NCBI GenBank assembly: GCA_030151565.1
Contig: JASLDM010000034.1
Coordinates: 1-7,232 of the forward strand
From: Flavobacterium sp.
Lineage (GTDB): Bacteria; Bacteroidota; Bacteroidia; Flavobacteriales; Flavobacteriaceae
Direction of reading: 5' to 3'
Length of the DNA: 7,232 nucleotides
Shown here: positions 6,244 through 7,232 of the stretch, in pieces
Layout: each line of letters opens with the position of its first letter
Numbering within the stretch: position 1 is the stretch's first letter
Translations under genes and position numbers: made by a program
The notes under the pieces: generated by a model
Seen by the model: the letters and a program-made list of their open reading frames with translations, nothing else
Told to the model about the DNA's origin: nothing
Databases searched by the model: none

Positions 6244-7232
6244 TTAAAACTGGAAATAAATAAACGGCTGTGGTCCTGCTGATGCTGTGGCATAAACAAT
6301 CCAAAACACAAATCCAAGAATACACGCCTTAACCACCATAGGCATTGCATTAAACACTTCTTGAAGCCCTTGCATCCAACGCTTGGGAATAAAGTGCCAT
6401 ACAAAACCAATCAAGATTAATAAGAACGCATTTTTATATCCAGCAATCAAAATCATCCATTGATCGATATCGACTTCTAATTTAGAAATGTTGTTGATCA
6501 CATCCAATGCCAAGTCAAAAGAACGGGCGCGGAAAAAGATCCAACAAAAGGCCACAAAATGGAATGTAAGCACCACAGAGAACACTTTCCATACCACATT
6601 AGGTTCTTTGCCTTTTGCTCTTGGAAACAGCTCCATAATCATTTTATGAACCGCTAAAGCTACTCCGTGCAAAGCTCCCCAAACGATAAAGCGCAAACTT
6701 GCACCGTGCCATAAACCTCCAAGCAACATCGTGGTTAGCAAGTTGAAATTGGTAAATAAGTTTTTCTTTTTATCCTTAGTAAAGATGATCGTACACGCAA
6801 ATACCACACAAGACGCCAAAGCGATGATTAAAGGAATAATACTATCCGACAGATAGTAAATCCCCCATCCTAAAATACCTACGAAAAACAAGGCAGGAAA
6901 TAAAAACCCCGCAAAAGTTCCCTTGCGGTTCCCTCCTACAGATATATACAAGAAATCTTTCAACCAAGTAGAAAGCGAAATATGCCATCTTCTCCAAAAC
7001 TCGGTAATCGAAGTCGATTGATACGGAACATCAAAGTTGATCGGTAAGCGATAGCCCAAGAGCAAAGCAATACCAATAGCCATATCCGAATATCCAGAGA
7101 AATCACAGTAAATTTGAATGGCATATCCATACGAAGCCATTAAGTTTTCAAAAGCACTATAACTGTTTGGCGCATCAAATACACGGTCTACAAAGTTGAT
7201 GGAAATATAGTCCGAGATAACCGCCTTTTTCA
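6244..7232 (-). CDS. MBOAT-family membrane O-acyltransferase (AlgI-type), 5' end outside window
   Basis: The last 328 residues are visible. The frame stays open to the right edge, and the 30 residues before the ATG at 7140 (including SDYISINFVDRVFDAPNSYS) fit the family, so that ATG is an internal methionine and the true start lies beyond the window. Family signatures in visible numbering: YGYAIQIYCDFSGYSDMAIG (from 34), FWRRWHISLSTWLKDFLYI (78-96), GGNRKG (99-104), GGLWHGA with His175, and WGALHG with His188, the presumed catalytic histidine. AlgI-like proteins sit in the cytoplasmic membrane and pass acyl groups, usually acetyl, toward an exported polysaccharide or other envelope acceptor, often with an SGNH-type partner encoded nearby; none is visible here. 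Between GGNRKG and LGGLWHGA are 65 residues with two hydrophobic segments, longer than in the short AlgI form. The ending GPQPFIYFQF looks complete. The acceptor substrate cannot be told. Confidence 0.93.
   Translation of the reverse strand, partial: KKAVISDYISINFVDRVFDAPNSYSAFENLMASYGYAIQIYCDFSGYSDMAIGIALLLGYRLPINFDVPYQSTSITEFWRRWHISLSTWLKDFLYISVGGNRKGTFAGFLFPALFFVGILGWGIYYLSDSIIPLIIALASCVVFACTIIFTKDKKKNLFTNFNLLTTMLLGGLWHGASLRFIVWGALHGVALAVHKMIMELFPRAKGKEPNVVWKVFSVVLTFHFVAFCWIFFRARSFDLALDVINNISKLEVDIDQWMILIAGYKNAFLLILIGFVWHFIPKRWMQGLQEVFNAMPMVVKACILGFVFWIVYATASAGPQPFIYFQF

Noticed and set aside
6168..6410. 80-residue minus-strand frame overlapping the end of the acyltransferase
   Set aside because: It is an out-of-frame shadow of the acyltransferase carboxy end and runs through the terminator hairpin.
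7138..7140. ATG as the true start of the acyltransferase
   Set aside because: The 30 upstream codons to the window edge are open and match the family, and the protein would lack its amino-terminal membrane helices.
1..7232. A novel multi-gene system across the window
   Set aside because: The genes have separate promoters and terminators and unrelated predicted roles; nothing ties them into one system.

Overview
The window looks like chromosomal DNA of a Bacteroidota species, most likely class Flavobacteriia. Four things point there: AT-rich intergenic DNA without Shine-Dalgarno sequences ahead of the genes, TTG/TAnnTTTG-type promoters, a single-chain PurL, and a lipoprotein and a small membrane protein of kinds I associate with flavobacteria. 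I cannot name the genus from this stretch.

Layout from left to right: (1) positions 1-321 are very AT-rich and hold no gene, only a weak A-rich repeat; (2) a 506-residue lipoprotein on the plus strand with an amino-terminal beta-sandwich-like part and a predicted right-handed beta-helix; (3) purL on the plus strand, complete, encoding the 1222-residue FGAM synthase of de novo purine synthesis, followed by a clear intrinsic terminator; (4) a 144-residue multi-pass membrane protein resembling DUF5684 on the plus strand, with its own well-formed promoter; (5) a symmetric hairpin that can end transcription from both sides; (6) on the minus strand, the carboxy-terminal 328 residues of an AlgI-type MBOAT O-acyltransferase whose beginning lies beyond the right edge.

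The three plus-strand genes each have a TATTTTTG-like -7 box directly upstream, so they are probably separate transcription units and not one operon. The lipoprotein and purL have no terminator between them, so some readthrough is possible. There is no sign that the four gene products act together: one is core metabolism, one is an envelope lipoprotein of unknown role, one is an uncharacterised membrane protein, and one is probably part of a polysaccharide O-acylation locus that extends to the right. I found no mobile element, CRISPR array, RNA gene or defence system. The window reads as ordinary chromosome, with a few family-level details worth checking.
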